Assembly: GCA_016165875.1 (NCBI GenBank) | Contig: JABBOT010000082.1 | Location: forward strand, 5,073,168-5,137,167 | DNA: 64,000 bases | Direction of reading: 5' to 3' | DNA from: Acanthopleura granulata | Lineage: Eukaryota; Mollusca; Polyplacophora; Chitonida; Chitonidae | Part shown: positions 38,724-49,975 of the stretch, one piece after another | How positions within the stretch are numbered: the first letter of the stretch is position 1 | Layout: the number at the start of each line of letters is the position of its first letter | Notes under the pieces: generated by a model | The model's input: the letters and a program-made list of their open reading frames with translations, nothing else | The model's database searches: none | What the model was told of the DNA's origin: nothing | Position numbers and translations under genes: made by a program

Positions 38724-41077
38724 ATTCAACACCAATATCATACAAGACCAGCCACACAATTGAAAACATTTCTCATCTAGCCCACTTACTTCCTTTACCA
38801 TTAATAATTATTCATTAATTAAATTAATCCTAAATAACACTACCACCACCTTACATGCATCAATGTTTTAGGTACTTTTCTATGCACATCTTTTCTCTAC
38901 CATACATTTTTTCCTGTTTTTAAAGTTTGCTGTACTCGCTTTTGCTAATAACTGCGTGTTTAATTTTATAATTCTAATGCAATTTAGCACGTAAATACCA
39001 GTAAAAGTGTGATTTACACACTCTCATATTTAATTATATCAAAATTATTCACACCTCATGTAGATATTACTCACATTATGTCACCCACCGCGTATGTATT
39101 CTTCGCTGTGAAGTGCTGAAGCGGAACGTCTCTGCTATATAGAGTGATGGTGTTTCAGAATTTTTAGACTTCTGGTGTACCAACACAAAGAGGATCAGCT
39201 TTCGTTTGTGGTTCATCTCGGAAACATTTTTTGTCGTCCATGGTTTCGCTCACTTGTGGTTCGCCGTACCTTCATCACATAAGATCCTCTCTCGCCTGTG
39301 GTTCACCGTACATCGCAATACTGTTGCATGGTTCAGGTTATGGTCCACATGACATCGCCCACACAATAACTACTCTGGTCGGTGGTTCACCTTATTTAAC
39401 CTGTCTTGTAGGGAACACTTTATCCAGTCAATGGCTCACACACACGTACCACCACTGAGCATCTCTCATCTGCTGTTCCTCTTAGGTGTCCGTCTTCAGA
39501 CAACCTCTCGTCTGCTTCAACGCGAGATTTCTGATTTACAGCCATTAAATCATGTGCTGCTTGAGCCTTTAATATGACAAGAAGAAGAAGACAGATAACG
39601 TGTCGTGTTCATCGTCGTACTGCTCATCAAACAAGGCTCCACATGGTATTCAGGTTGTTCTTGCAACATAAGTATTTCTTCAAACGTCATAAACCGTCTC
39701 AAAAGTTCAGTACGCCAACATTGTTAATATGCCTTGAAGATGGAACAAAAATCTTTCTTCATTTATCTTGAATTCCTAAGCTAAGGAAATGGAAATCATG
39801 AACATTTTTTTTCTTAAAATGACGAAATTTCCTTTTAGGCAAAGACAAAGGAGGCAAGCAGAAGATTACTGGCATGGCCTCCCCTGTGGTTCAAATACTT
39901 TGTTATGCCCGAGAAGACCCTACACCCAATCAGAGACAATGTATTATTTGTTGTTTTCCTTTTCGCCTCAATTGACCTGGTGTCCTAAATGATGGATTGA
40001 CACGCTGACCTACCGACGTCAAGTAATATACTTAGTTACCCTGGGATATTGCGACAATCGATAATGTCACGGTGACATCGATAATGCCGCCACGGGAACT
40101 ACATCCACCGTCTGCGGTATCTAGAACAGTTAAGCGTTTTTGAGGAGCGGGTTCGCCGTAAAGTCAGGTATAACGTGAGATTTACCATATGAAATGTTTG
40201 TTGACAACTTTTGTTCGCCAACACCTAACTTGAAAACCTAAATTCAGTTTGTAAACATTCAATAAATGAGAATATTGGTCATTATGTTGTAGTATGTATA
40301 GGGTTTTATTTATTAATATCGAGAAAAAAATCTCGATCTGAAACAGACAAAAGCAAGCACATTTGGTCAGGAAAGTAAAGTCTCCATTAGACACAGTGAT
40401 GAAACGTATTTCCAGCTTATCAAAGGCTGATTACAAGGAAGAAAACTGTTGATGAACATTTGTCCTATAAACAAACGGAAACGGTGTTTCCCCAGGTATA
40501 TTCAACATTATGAAGACCTTTCTTGTACATTAACATCTTTGGCTAGTGTTCTAATACCTATGAAGTGAGGGCAGTGAAACATCTTGTCGACTGTAACATA
40601 TACCCAGTGGCATTCACCCTATACTGACAAAGAAACTAAAATTGACTTCCAACGGGTTACGCGCATCCGGAAAGAAGTGTAGAACACTTTGCCAGCTATG
40701 GCCCCAGCGCTTGATCAGTTCTAAATGTTGCTCGCCAGACGAAGGCACCACCACAATAATGAGTATTTTTAAAAAAAAACAAAACATTTCAACCGATCGA
40801 TCGGCAGAAGGTCTACATTTTCGAGGGCACACGGGCTCATATGTATATGCACTCCAAGTTACATAGAGCTAGCCATAGAGAGAGATTCTGGACGTGTCAA
40901 AGCTAATCAATCAAGGGAATTACTTTCGCGCCTTTTTCTGAATTTGTCTCATGACTTCATCTAATGGGCAGATGTACATTCATATGTACACAGATATTAG
41001 TCGGACTGGCTGGGTTGTCGACCACTTCAGCTCCTGGGGCTCGTTTCACTACATTTATTATTATCCGAAACTGGAAA
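38724..41077. other. Gene-free stretch with a weak tandem repeat
   Basis: No gene recognised. At about 39230-39440 there are loose repeats of CGCCTGTGGTTCACCGTAC-like units, too degenerate to delimit. Confidence 0.45.
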
Positions 41078-41340
41078 TTTGGGGCCTCCGTGGCCGAGGG
41101 GGTTAGCAAGCCAACGCGGTGTAATGACCCATGAGCCCCTCACCAATGTGGTAGCGGTGAATTAAAGTCCATCTCATGCTGGGTGTCTCTCCGGCCGTAC
41201 CTGGGTTCGCCAGAAACCTGCGAATGGTCGTGGGTTTTCTCCAAGTTCTGTTCGGATTCATTCCACCATAATGCAGGCTGCTGTGGTATAAGTGAAATAT
41301 TCTTGAGTACGGTGTAAAACACCAATGAAATAAGTAAATA
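41078..41340 (+). repeat. tRNA-derived SINE, copy 10 (best full-length copy)
   Basis: Forward and nearly complete. The head begins GGGGCCTCCGTGGCCGAGGG GGTTAGC, which contains an A-box like that of a tRNA with a long variable arm (Leu/Ser type). A diverged B-box (GTGAATTAAAGTCC) follows about 60 nt later. Body, then TTGAGTACGGTGTAAAACAC and CAATGAAATAAGTAAATA. Pol III-transcribed family by inference. Confidence 0.9.
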
Positions 41341-41477
41341 ATCGGAAATTCAATTCTTTTGGACAAGTGAAATGTGATGATATAATATAGTATAAATGAA
41401 TCATGCATTCTGGGTCCTCCTAGAGCTTAAGCATTGACCACTAATGCAAATTAAGTCCATCATATTCTGTCGCCTGT

Positions 41478-42041
41478 TATCCTTTGAGGCAATACCTTAT
41501 GACACATACCCTCCACCTGACCACTAATGGTGAGATGAAATACAACTGTGCTCAGTGTAAAATAAGAGTTGTAACAGAGAGACCATCTGGTGTTTTGAAA
41601 TCAAGATTCAGGTAAATGACAAAACAAGTGTGCCGCAATCAATCATGGTAAACGTGTTTTACAAATCAGATTATAATTACTTTCAGAGTATGTAACTTTA
41701 GTTTTATTATTACTTTACTGTAAGTCAAGTCTTGGTCAGTCATGTCAGCAGGCACGCAGTTTAGGTATGTCAGTTCTGTGATTATGCAAATCAGACATAT
41801 ACACACATTTACTGTTATACTCTTGATTGACATATGCTTGCACCCAACGGGAGCTGTTCTATGGTTATCTGTGGAAAGGAGCGTCAAGGCCATTGTGGTT
41901 TGTGTGAAGCTTCACAATGAGTGCATTGGGGATGGGATTCCTCATCCAGATGTTGATTTTAAGGATGAGCAAGATCCCCAAGGACAAATGGATGGAAATG
42001 ATGTAAACAAGCGGGCTGAACAGGAAATAAGAGACAATTGA
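41478..42041 (+). pseudogene. PIF/Harbinger transposase fragment (C-terminal half)
   Basis: Remains of a HARBI1-type DDE transposase in two pieces. The first (41478-41611) reads YPLRQYLMT...IRVVTERPSGVLKSRFR, matching the family pattern of YPL-P-LMTP and RVVVE-FG-LK-RFR, and ends at an AG|GTAAAT donor. After a short intron the second piece (about 41835-42041) reads LWLSVERSVKAIVVCVKLHN and continues ECIGDGI to a stop. LHN-CI is the family's C-terminal catalytic-helix motif. I see no clear acceptor AG for the second piece, and the N-terminal half with the first catalytic Asp residues is absent, next to a SINE insertion at 41078-41340. So this is probably inactive. Confidence 0.75.
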
Positions 42042-42140
42042 TCTTGAGATTCAGTTAGAATTTTATCACAGGGAATTGATTTATTTCTGCATTTGTTCAT
42101 TGCTTTTTTTTAGTTCATCCAGAATGGCTTCAAGGTTATT

Positions 42141-42226
42141 TCATTTCATTTTTTCAACCTCTAGCCTCTGCTTTTTCAGTTCTCGTTTGCTTTCTTCTAA
42201 CTCCAGTAATCTCATGGAATTGTCAT
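42141..42226 (-). pseudogene. Harbinger partner protein (Myb-like), last exon, coiled-coil C-terminus
   Basis: Minus strand. The acceptor TACCTTTTTTCAG precedes codons for DDNSMRLLELEESKRELKKQ and RLEVEKMK then TGA, a charged coiled coil. It is in frame with the exon at 42770 across the splice. Such a coiled-coil tail is typical of the Myb/SANT-like second protein of Harbinger elements. It ends 100 nt from the convergent transposase stop, the usual tail-to-tail layout. Listed as pseudogene because the first exon appears frameshifted. Confidence 0.6.
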
Positions 42227-42769
42227 CTGAAAAAAGGTACTAATTTTAAAAGCAGAGGACACACAAAATGAAAAACTTCATATGAAAGGCTGTAAAAAAT
42301 TATTTCTAAATATGGTCTTTATTATTTTTTTATATTTCCTATTTATGAAAGTGACATTTTTTTTGGTGTGGTTAGTACTGTGTTAGGATTATAAACGTTT
42401 ATCCTCAGAGATGGCCTCAAATACTCACCATACAAACATTTTCTCAAATGTTCTTTAGTAAGATAGTTAGGATCATATTTATATAAAACTCTTCACTTCC
42501 GTTCATATGAAGCTTACATCATTTGTATGTTTTCTTGTGCATCAATTAAGTAATTCGAGAAATACACCAATTAACATATTTGAACATTTTATATACACCA
42601 ATTAAAGAAACGCTGATGGCACTCTTTGGGTTTCAGTTGTCTTTTATACCATCTCCAACCCAATAGACATTATTTCCATGTTTCTACATGTAGATTACAT
42701 TTTTTAAATCATTTACATAATAAAGTCGATTAGCATGGAAACAAAGAATTTTATTCACTTGACGTTTAC

Positions 42770-42826
42770 CTCTTTTCTGCTGTTGCTGAGAGAATTTTTT
42801 CTGTGCCATTGTAAAGAAAAAATACA
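42770..42826 (-). pseudogene. Harbinger partner protein, penultimate exon (Lys/Gln-rich)
   Basis: Encodes AQKKFSQQQQKR and then one base of a codon, ending AG|GTAAAC. Joined to the 42226 exon it stays in frame (KR-D-DNS). The 5' boundary is uncertain: an acceptor TTTACAATGGCACAG may put the exon start just after CACAG. Confidence 0.5.
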
Positions 42827-43039
42827 TGTTCAGAGGACAGAAATTGTTTAATCGTCAACTTATTTCCATGTTGATTAATAACACATTCTCGAATTTTTCA
42901 TTCTTAGCATGGAGACCAGTTTTATGAATGGAGGAAACCTGTGATCCGAAAGTTTGTTCTGGGTCACCTGGTTTCAGTAATTTATATCTAAACAAGAAAT
43001 ATTTCACCCATACTGAAAGTTACATTGCAATATTGACCT

Positions 43040-43098
43040 AAATCTTGTTTTGGAGTTCAGAAAATAACAAATCTTGTTTTGGAGTTCAGAAAATAACA
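43040..43098. repeat. 29-bp tandem duplication
   Basis: AATCTTGTTTTGGAGTTCAG AAAATAACA occurs twice in a row. Confidence 0.9.
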
Positions 43099-43230
43099 AA
43101 TAGTGCATCTAGTTCAAAGATGTGTTTTTCAATTCATTGCTATTAAATGAATAAGCCTACTGAAATCTGGAGACGTTTCAGAGTAAAGGTTAATATAGAT
43201 AGTTACTTGAGCCTGATTTAAAGAGGCTTT

Positions 43231-43512
43231 ATTAGACATGTCAGACTGACAGGCAGCGATCTCTTCAAACCCATGCCATTAGACATTTCAGACTGACAGG
43301 CAGCGATCTCTTCAAACCCATGCCACTAGACATGTCAGACTGACAGGCAGCGATCTCTTCAAACCCATGCTATTAGACATGTCAGACTGACAGGCAGCGA
43401 TCTCTTCAAACCCATGCTATTAGACATGTCAGACTGACAGGCAGCGATCTCTTCAAACCCATGCTATTAGACATGTCACACTGACAGGCAGCGATCTCTT
43501 CAAACCCATGGG
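43231..43512. repeat. 47-bp minisatellite, six units
   Basis: Units begin ATTAGACATGTCAGACTGAC and end CTCTTCAAACCCATGC. They start at 43231, 43278, 43325, 43372, 43419 and 43466. Nearly identical, so recently expanded. Lies within the span of the Harbinger partner gene, in what would be an intron. Confidence 0.95.
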
Positions 43513-44889
43513 ATTCCTCATCAAGAAGAGAATTATACATATTATAATTCTATTTTTTTACCATAGTAACTATTTATGTTATCACTGCTTATAATGAAGT
43601 CACCTTTGATCATGAATCAAGTTTCATTCCGCAGTGAAAAAAAAAGATTAAAAGGGTGGGCTGAGAGTTAAATTAGTCACATAGCTCTGACATTATTTCA
43701 CATGAAAGCAACAACTAAATGCAATCTTGTACAATTCTAAAACCGAAAAGGAAAATTGAATGCATATGCATGGGTACATTTCCACTATATGTATACCTGG
43801 TAGTAAAATAAAAATGCGACCTTGCAATATGTAGTACATTTGCCTTACATCAGCACTTAACCATAAATTGACAGAATGATATGATTTTCATTGCAGCTGT
43901 TATATGTTTGTAATTCTGGAAATTCTGAATGAAAATATTTAGAAAATCAAGCTTTTCACTGTTATCTGAATCAACAAGAAAGCCATCAGAGATTGCAAAA
44001 ATGTATGCCCCCACTCTCATCCAGAAAAATATAAATACATGTACAGCACAATCAGCCATTGTACAGAGACTGAGAGACTGAGTGCACATGTGTGCAAGTG
44101 CACAACCTGCAAAAGATACCAATGAAAGGAAACAAAAAGACATACTTCACAGAGGTATAGATTCAATAACGACTTGGATAAATGCGTGGTAAGAAAAGTA
44201 GCAAGGTGAGGTTACGATCTGTACCACTCTTCCTGTTGGTGAACACGTAAGTCAAGGGAGCAATTGGGTCTGCGCACTGCGTACGGACAGACCGAAATGT
44301 GACAAAAGAAACTGACAGTGCACAACTTCAAGTCATTTTGCACACTTTGTGTGAGTTTCAGAATCCTATATGTAATAGTTGCCGAGAAATGCTCCGCACA
44401 AAATTGAACGACACAGACGAAAGGAAAAGCGATCGCTATATGTCTCCGTTCTTAATGAGGGGGGACATAATAAACACATGTACTAAGTTTCATGTAATAC
44501 ATTAATCTTTTTTCTCTGTACATCTATATGTTCCATGCTTCTTGTTTAAGGTTACAAATAAAGCTCGCATCCTGACTGAAATATACCAAATCTGATTGCC
44601 TACCTGATTTATCCACTTTTGAACTGACAGTCACACTCACGTACGGAAGCGGTCTCCGACTCGAAACAACCTGCCATCCCCACCAAAAAAAGAGTCAAGA
44701 TCTACATAAACATGTACCAGAAAAAGAAAAATGTGAAAAGGAGCCCAAAATGTCAAAAGTATATCATATTATCTCCACGTGGCAGCCTTCATGTTTACAA
44801 ATTATACCGAGTGTCCCAGAAGTCGCACACCATCCTGGTTTAAAAAAAAACACCTTTATTGATTTCAAAAACATCTTTATTGGTAATAA

Positions 44890-45010
44890 TCATAACAAAT
44901 GCTCAAATTGAGCACTCGCTGCAACAAAACACGCATCAATTCTCTTCATCAAACTGGTTGATTGTTTCAGGGATGATCTTTTGGCACTCAGTTGTGTACC
45001 AGCATCCTCC
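44890..45010 (-). pseudogene. Tc1/mariner (IS630)-type transposase C-terminal fossil
   Basis: Minus strand: QKIIPETINQF, then after a one-base frameshift LMKRIDACFVAASAQFEHLL and stop. The ending RI-AC-A-GGQFEHLL is typical of DDE transposases of this superfamily. Just outside, 44815-44845 carries GTGTCCCAGAAGTCGCACAC, a possible terminal sequence. A diverged inverted copy of the same segment follows at 45040-45115. Confidence 0.6.
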
Positions 45011-45115
45011 ACGCACATTGATGATTTGAAGGATGCAATAACAACTGAGTGCCAAAAGACCACCCATGAAACCTTCAGGAGTGTGACAGACAGTTTGATG
45101 AAGAGAACTGAAAAC
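44936..45115. repeat. Inverted repeat made of two transposase fragments
   Basis: TTTTGGCACTCAGTTGT (about 44978-44994) and ACAACTGAGTGCCAAAAG (about 45043-45060) are near-perfect inverses. The flanks also pair more loosely (CTCTTCATCAAACTG against CAGTTTGATGAAGAGA). Confidence 0.75.
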
Positions 45116-45299
45116 TAGTATATATGTATTGGATCGGAAATATGTACTAAAAGATTGGTTTTTTTCACATTTGCACATCATTTAGCTGGACACTGCTGGC
45201 AATACGATTAGATCAAGTGAACCTAATGAGTCATTTGGCAAAATATATTTCTTTTCTCTCTCCATATTGCAGAAGAAGTGGATATCTGAAACTTGTGAA

Positions 45300-45420
45300 A
45301 ATCTATGGAAAACGGCTCACTTTCTCGTCCCATGTTTTTGAGAGAAATCGGGCTGCCCCCTCCCGTCCTCTGCGACTCTTTCCTCCCCTCTACGTCCTTC
45401 TTTCGTGTGCAGCTTTGCAG
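45300..45420 (-). pseudogene. Possible internal exon of the Harbinger partner protein
   Basis: An open minus-strand frame includes RKKDVEGRKESQRTGGGSP, resembling the K-E-RKTGGGPP motif of Myb/SANT-like partner proteins. No clean splice sites were found around it, so this is tentative. Confidence 0.3.
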
Positions 45421-45969
45421 ATCTGAACATTTTTGTGGACGGCCTTGACTTCCCTCATCCAAGTGTTCACTGCATTTACACTTCTTAAAAGGCTAAAAAA
45501 ATTGTCTTAATTTCATAAAGAGGCAGTGTTAAGAGCAATAATAATTTATTTGGTTGTAATAATTACTTGACTTTAAGCCTTAATTAGTCGTTGAAGTCAT
45601 TTATTTGTATATATGATAAAATGAAAATATTTCAACTTCACATTGTAATTTAATAAACAGTGTAACCCACACAAACATATAGGCCAATTTTGTATTTTTC
45701 ACAGATACAAATACACAACTGTCTGAACACAGACATACAGAATGCTAGTACCCACCTGGATGAACCACCAAGTTACTACCTGTACCTTACACAATGTACA
45801 GATGCATCTAATGTTTCCTTCCTCTCAACAGCGGTTCAAGAAACATCAAATATTGCATAAAATATTTCTTGATGTGTTCCACCGAAGGGTAGTAAATTCA
45901 CACTGAATTTTACTGGTCGCAGATATACACTGAATGTATATTTTACTAGCCCGAGTTTGCTCTGGTGTT

Positions 45970-46048
45970 AGGTTTGGCAAAATTTTGATGGGCAATAGCA
46001 TGGTTCCAAACCAATTATACTATGGCCGATCAAAATTTTGCCAAACCT
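45970..46048. repeat. Perfect 20-bp inverted repeat with 39-nt loop
   Basis: AGGTTTGGCAAAATTTTGAT (45970-45989) and its exact inverse (46029-46048). A related single arm with the same flank CCGAGTTTGCTC and GGCCATAGTATGG is at 52789-52836, so this is a small foldback-type repeat family. Confidence 0.8.
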
Positions 46049-46380
46049 GTCCTATCGTCAGAGAAATCTAGGATTAGAGATTTTTTACTTGAATTTGGGT
46101 GACCAATTTTGTTCTACACAGCTGACGCAACTAGTGGGCAAACAAAGTGGTGGGATACACCTTTTCTCTATTTCAGTCACAACTAAAATAGTAAAAGTGC
46201 GTAATGTACCATATAATTCACATTTTGCACAACGATAGCAGCGAATTATATAGAGCCATTACCTCGTTGTTGGCTATGATGAAGATAGTTCCTCACTGTT
46301 ATCACCCAAATTTGAAGGCCTTACGTTACGTTACATTACCGGCTTACGTTACGGTTTGTAAGTTGAAAATAGAGACTTAC

Positions 46381-46526
46381 CTTCTCACGACCTCCTTCCA
46401 TTGCTTGGTTTTTGATCTGGTGGGTTAAGTTTGCTGCAAACTTGCCCCGTATAGTCCCCAGACTGTCCAATATCAACTCCACCAAGATCACAACGGTCTC
46501 CTCACACCAGGTTTGCCTCGTGCCAT
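46381..46526 (-). pseudogene. Harbinger partner protein (Myb/SANT-like), first exon, frameshifted
   Basis: Minus strand. ATG at 46526 reads MARGK, a usual start for these proteins, then a one-base frameshift, then WCEETVVILVELILDSLGTI and on to GGREK at a GTAAGTC donor. Trp followed by acidic residues and a hydrophobic helix fits the first helix of a Myb/SANT-like domain. If MARGK is chance and the frame opens otherwise, the start would be unknown. Confidence 0.5.
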
Positions 46527-47094
46527 TTTGACGTCTGCTTGTTTACATCTAGAAAACACGCGCGGCGTATTGCATTTCTCCCCACAGAGAAGAGTTACAA
46601 TAACATTTACGACTCACGGTTTATGACAACGGGACGTTTAGCGAAAAGATATTAGAAATGCCGCACGATACGACTTACGACACTTTACCACTTTCTATCC
46701 TCAATATCATCTCGGAAGAATAGGAAAGACAATTTCAGATATTCGCCTATTTTCATTTTGAGCAAGAGGCATGTTAAACGTCTTTGATACAACGTCGCTT
46801 AAATAGATTTAAACACTAAGGCTTGAATAAAGCAAACATACAGTAAGTTTGGCTGTCTTTAGTTTTAAATGTACCCACTGTATGTTAAAGACTTTTTAAT
46901 CTCATCGGCCCCCCTTATCTATATGCCACAGGCTAGAATTTCAGTGAATTCCAAAACTTGGGGAACCAGTGGAAAACTCAAGGTCATATTAACGAAGGAC
47001 CGCAATTGCTTTATTTCGGTCCATTGAAGATCTATTTCAGAGCCGCAAGCGTTACAGACAGAAAGATTTAAACAGGCTCTTGTGTTGATGTAAG

Positions 47095-47450
47095 AGATAC
47101 GGAGATACATGTGGATTGGAGCCAGTTCCCGTTACGTAACCCAAGAATTGATTGATGCTGGAGATCCGCGTTAAATTCATTTGGTCTTTCCACCCAGTCC
47201 TAATGACATAACAGTCCCATTAATCCAACACCATCAAAACTTGCTAAGAGAAATATGCAGAAGAGTGTAGGTGAATCATTATTGGAATCCCGAAGGTCAG
47301 ACATTTGAGCATGCATTCATAAGGAAGAGATAATGATTTTTCCAGTGTTATACAGAGAGCGGTCACGAAATTCTCAGCACAGTAAACCCCAGGCTTGTAA
47401 CCCAGACCCGAGTTAGAAGGGTATACAGACACAATCGGTTCAAATATACA
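47095..47450 (+). repeat. Segmental duplication, copy upstream of the decayed last exons
   Basis: Pairs with 34200-34500: shares ATACATGTGGATTGGAGCCA, CCCGTTACGTAACCCA, CAGTCCCATTAATCCAACAC and AATTCTCAGCA. About 25% or more diverged by eye. Confidence 0.6.
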
Positions 47451-48209
47451 TTAATTATGTTGGCAGTCCAGTTGTTAAAGCCTCTAGGTAACGTTCTGAA
47501 ATGAGTTGAATTATAAGGTAAACATATTTATTCATGTTAGCGTTGTATAAAGCCATACTCGAAATAAGCTCTTCTATATATATGCGCAAACATGATCTAA
47601 AAAATCAATGCACGGCACCAACACAACAGCCAGTAACATCTTATATCGATTTTAGTAAAAAAGAAAATTCAGTTGCTAGATCCCTCCTCCAAGCCAGGAG
47701 AGTGTATGACGTCTGCATGAGTGTTGCATAAGAATTTTTGTGCCTCATACATGTACATATATTCTTCTAAATTTGTTCTTGATTCTCAACAATTAAGTAT
47801 TTTTGTTTTTCTGAAGTTAGACGATGGGTTTCTCGCTATAAACATGATGAAACTACGGCTTAAACATGTTTACAAAGTTATTGTTGAATTGCAATAAAAT
47901 TGCGTGGTAGTATAAAATGCATTGAGTTTTACTCTGTATGAAGGCAGATTACCTACATTCTCTGATTAACACATACAGGGTGCTGTGTTACCGATTTGTC
48001 GCATCGACTCGTCGAATGTGACTAGTACGTCCAATGAAAATAACAAAATTTTTTTGTTATTTCATGCATTGTACCTTTCGGTCAAAAACTGACTCACAAT
48101 TCAAATCTTTCTGTTTTACATGTGTTGTGAAGTCGGCACGACAACAGCACCACGTGTCTAATTCCATAAAAAGTTTTTTTTTTCTTTTTTTTTTCAGACA
48201 GACACTCTC

Positions 48210-48280
48210 TCCACGATGTGGACGAAATATTGCCATGCCCATGTGGTGACGCAATGCCATAATCATTCATTCATTGTTCG
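48210..48280 (+). repeat. SINE-tail-like fragment (ATATGGCTG family)
   Basis: CCACGATGTGGACGAAATAT TGCC, then TGACGCAATGCCATAATCAT TCATTCATTG. Confidence 0.55.
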
Positions 48281-48489
48281 GATCGATTGTTTGAACTTAG
48301 TAGTGAGCGCTCTCCTTTATAATACATAAACAATATTAGGGGAAAAGCACCGCCAAGAGCGTGAGAAGGAACACCAATCCAGCCAAACGTCTGGCAGAGG
48401 CTAGGAAAGTGTTGTCATAATACGTATGGTTACAAAATGTTTACTGTGTCTATTTTTATGAATGAAAAGAAGCAGATATATCATGTTTA

Positions 48490-48513
48490 CATATATATAT
48501 ATATATATATATA
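48490..48513. repeat. (AT)n microsatellite
   Basis: About 12 AT dinucleotides. Confidence 0.9.
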
Positions 48514-48649
48514 CGAAAACTTTCACCTGCACAAGAAATGTTTTTCTAATAGACTTATTGATATGCACAATAGATGCCCAAAAGGAAAAAGTGTAAAGCA
48601 CTTCACATTTGGTGTATACTTGACACTGCTCTGGAACATTGAGGCAAAT

Positions 48650-48960
48650 TGTTCGAATATGGCATTTTGAGCAATTCTACACCTGTTATGTCTGTTAAAA
48701 TGTAATTAACATCTTTTATGCAATTGCTTTGAAGAAATTGTGTTCGGGGAGTGTAAGTTGTTCAAATTAATGAATGTACATGAACAATTAGAATAAAATC
48801 GTTAAAGAGGTAAAATAACCAGAGGCAAGAGTTTACACAGGTTATCTTTACAACATCAATTTTCAACTATCACATTGTCGTCGCTGCTCTGTAGTTACTC
48901 TCTATGCTATAGTTTTTTCTATTCATAATAATATTTCCCAGAACAGAGACACTATTTTTG
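48650..48960 (+). repeat. Dispersed repeat, copy 2 (TTGGCAACTATCACACTGTC family)
   Basis: Begins ATATGGCATTTTGAGCAATT and contains CAACTATCACATTGTCGTCG CTGCTCTG; see 31985-32290. Confidence 0.55.
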
Positions 48961-49524
48961 GTCGGTTTTCTGCAATACCTCAGGTAAGATTGGATTACAG
49001 TAGTTTCAATAACCATGCGTGTAAATGACCTTTGGTTGACCATCGCCATACTAGTCAGTTGTGAGAAGGGTTTTTTCTCGCTTTACCCAAGTACAAGAGA
49101 CCGTGGTAAACGGTATTGGATACTTATGTTTCATATAAAATTACACGGGAAAAGAAATTATTCGTGTTTATTGTAGTTAAAAACCATTCGTACACATATT
49201 TTTGATTTCGTCCGTAATCAATATTCTAGTCTTCCAATCGCCACAGTCAGACAGTTGAGTAAGGTGGTAAAAAATATCACTATGCTTGCCCTGTTAAAAA
49301 AATTTATTCTAACTAACGTCATGCTTCATTTGTGTGGACCGTAAGGGACTTGTTGTAGTTTTTGTGTGGGCCGTAAGGGAGTTGTTGTAGTCTTTGACAT
49401 TGTATTCCTAAGTAAACCCGGATCGCATGGCTCAATAGTCCCATAACACGAGAACGGCTGGTTTATATTTTGGGCTGCAAAACTGCTTTGAAAGAAAGAT
49501 TAAATACCACATGCGTACCAAAGA

Positions 49525-49660
49525 CCTTTCTCAAAGAGAAGCATCTGAATCTGGCGAAAATAGGCCCAAGTCTTATATTCCTTTTGGAGTGAGGAAGAGA
49601 TTCCTCCTGAGTTAAACTAGACACCGATAACGTATAGGGCCAAGCAACAAAATAACATCA
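49525..49660 (+). pseudogene. Decayed last exon of the gene A/B family (copy C)
   Basis: Reads ESGENRPKSYIPFGVRKRFL LS then TAA, aligning to gene B's KRYTYCGMRKGFLLG end. The similarity continues into the 3' UTR (TTAAACTAGACACCGATAAC against gene A's TTAAATTCAACACCAATATC). The Cys is lost. No matching N-terminal exon was found upstream, so this is probably a relic. Confidence 0.6.
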
Positions 49661-49724
49661 TTGCTGTTAGGCTTCTTTAATATTGGTCGATTTTGCGAGA
49701 ACTCTTTGCATTCGATCCCACAGG

Positions 49725-49875
49725 GCACTGCAATGCGACCTTCGAAAACAAAAGTTCGCCCCCTTGCGACAGACGCCCAACACAAGGGACACCACCCAAA
49801 GCGGAGAAGGTATTTCTCCTGGGTAAAGGCTACCAAAATCAGTGCATGACCATGCAACAAAATAACATCCATATC
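49725..49875 (+). pseudogene. Decayed last exon of the gene A/B family (copy D)
   Basis: AGTTCGCCCCCTTGCGACAG ACGCCC matches gene B's AGTTCGCCCTCTGGCGGCAG ACGCCC. An AAAGCGGAGAAGG and TTTCTCCTGGG follow, but the segment for YTYCGMRK is deleted and the frame runs past the normal stop. The 3' flank (CATGCAACAAAATAACATC) matches copy C. A further 3'-flank-like segment occurs near 50685-50755. Confidence 0.6.
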
Positions 49876-49975
49876 TCTGTTTGGTCATTTGACATGTTTT
49901 GTATGTGTAACATTCATTATTGTCTTAAAGGTTAGTGTCCAGATATAGTATTTATTTATAACTACCTAACCCTGT

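Noticed and set aside
41078..41150. A true tRNA gene at the SINE head
   Set aside because: The A-box and B-box are present but the acceptor stem is not closed and the SINE body follows directly.
43231..43512. CRISPR-like array
   Set aside because: Units of 47 bp abut without spacers; it is a eukaryotic minisatellite.
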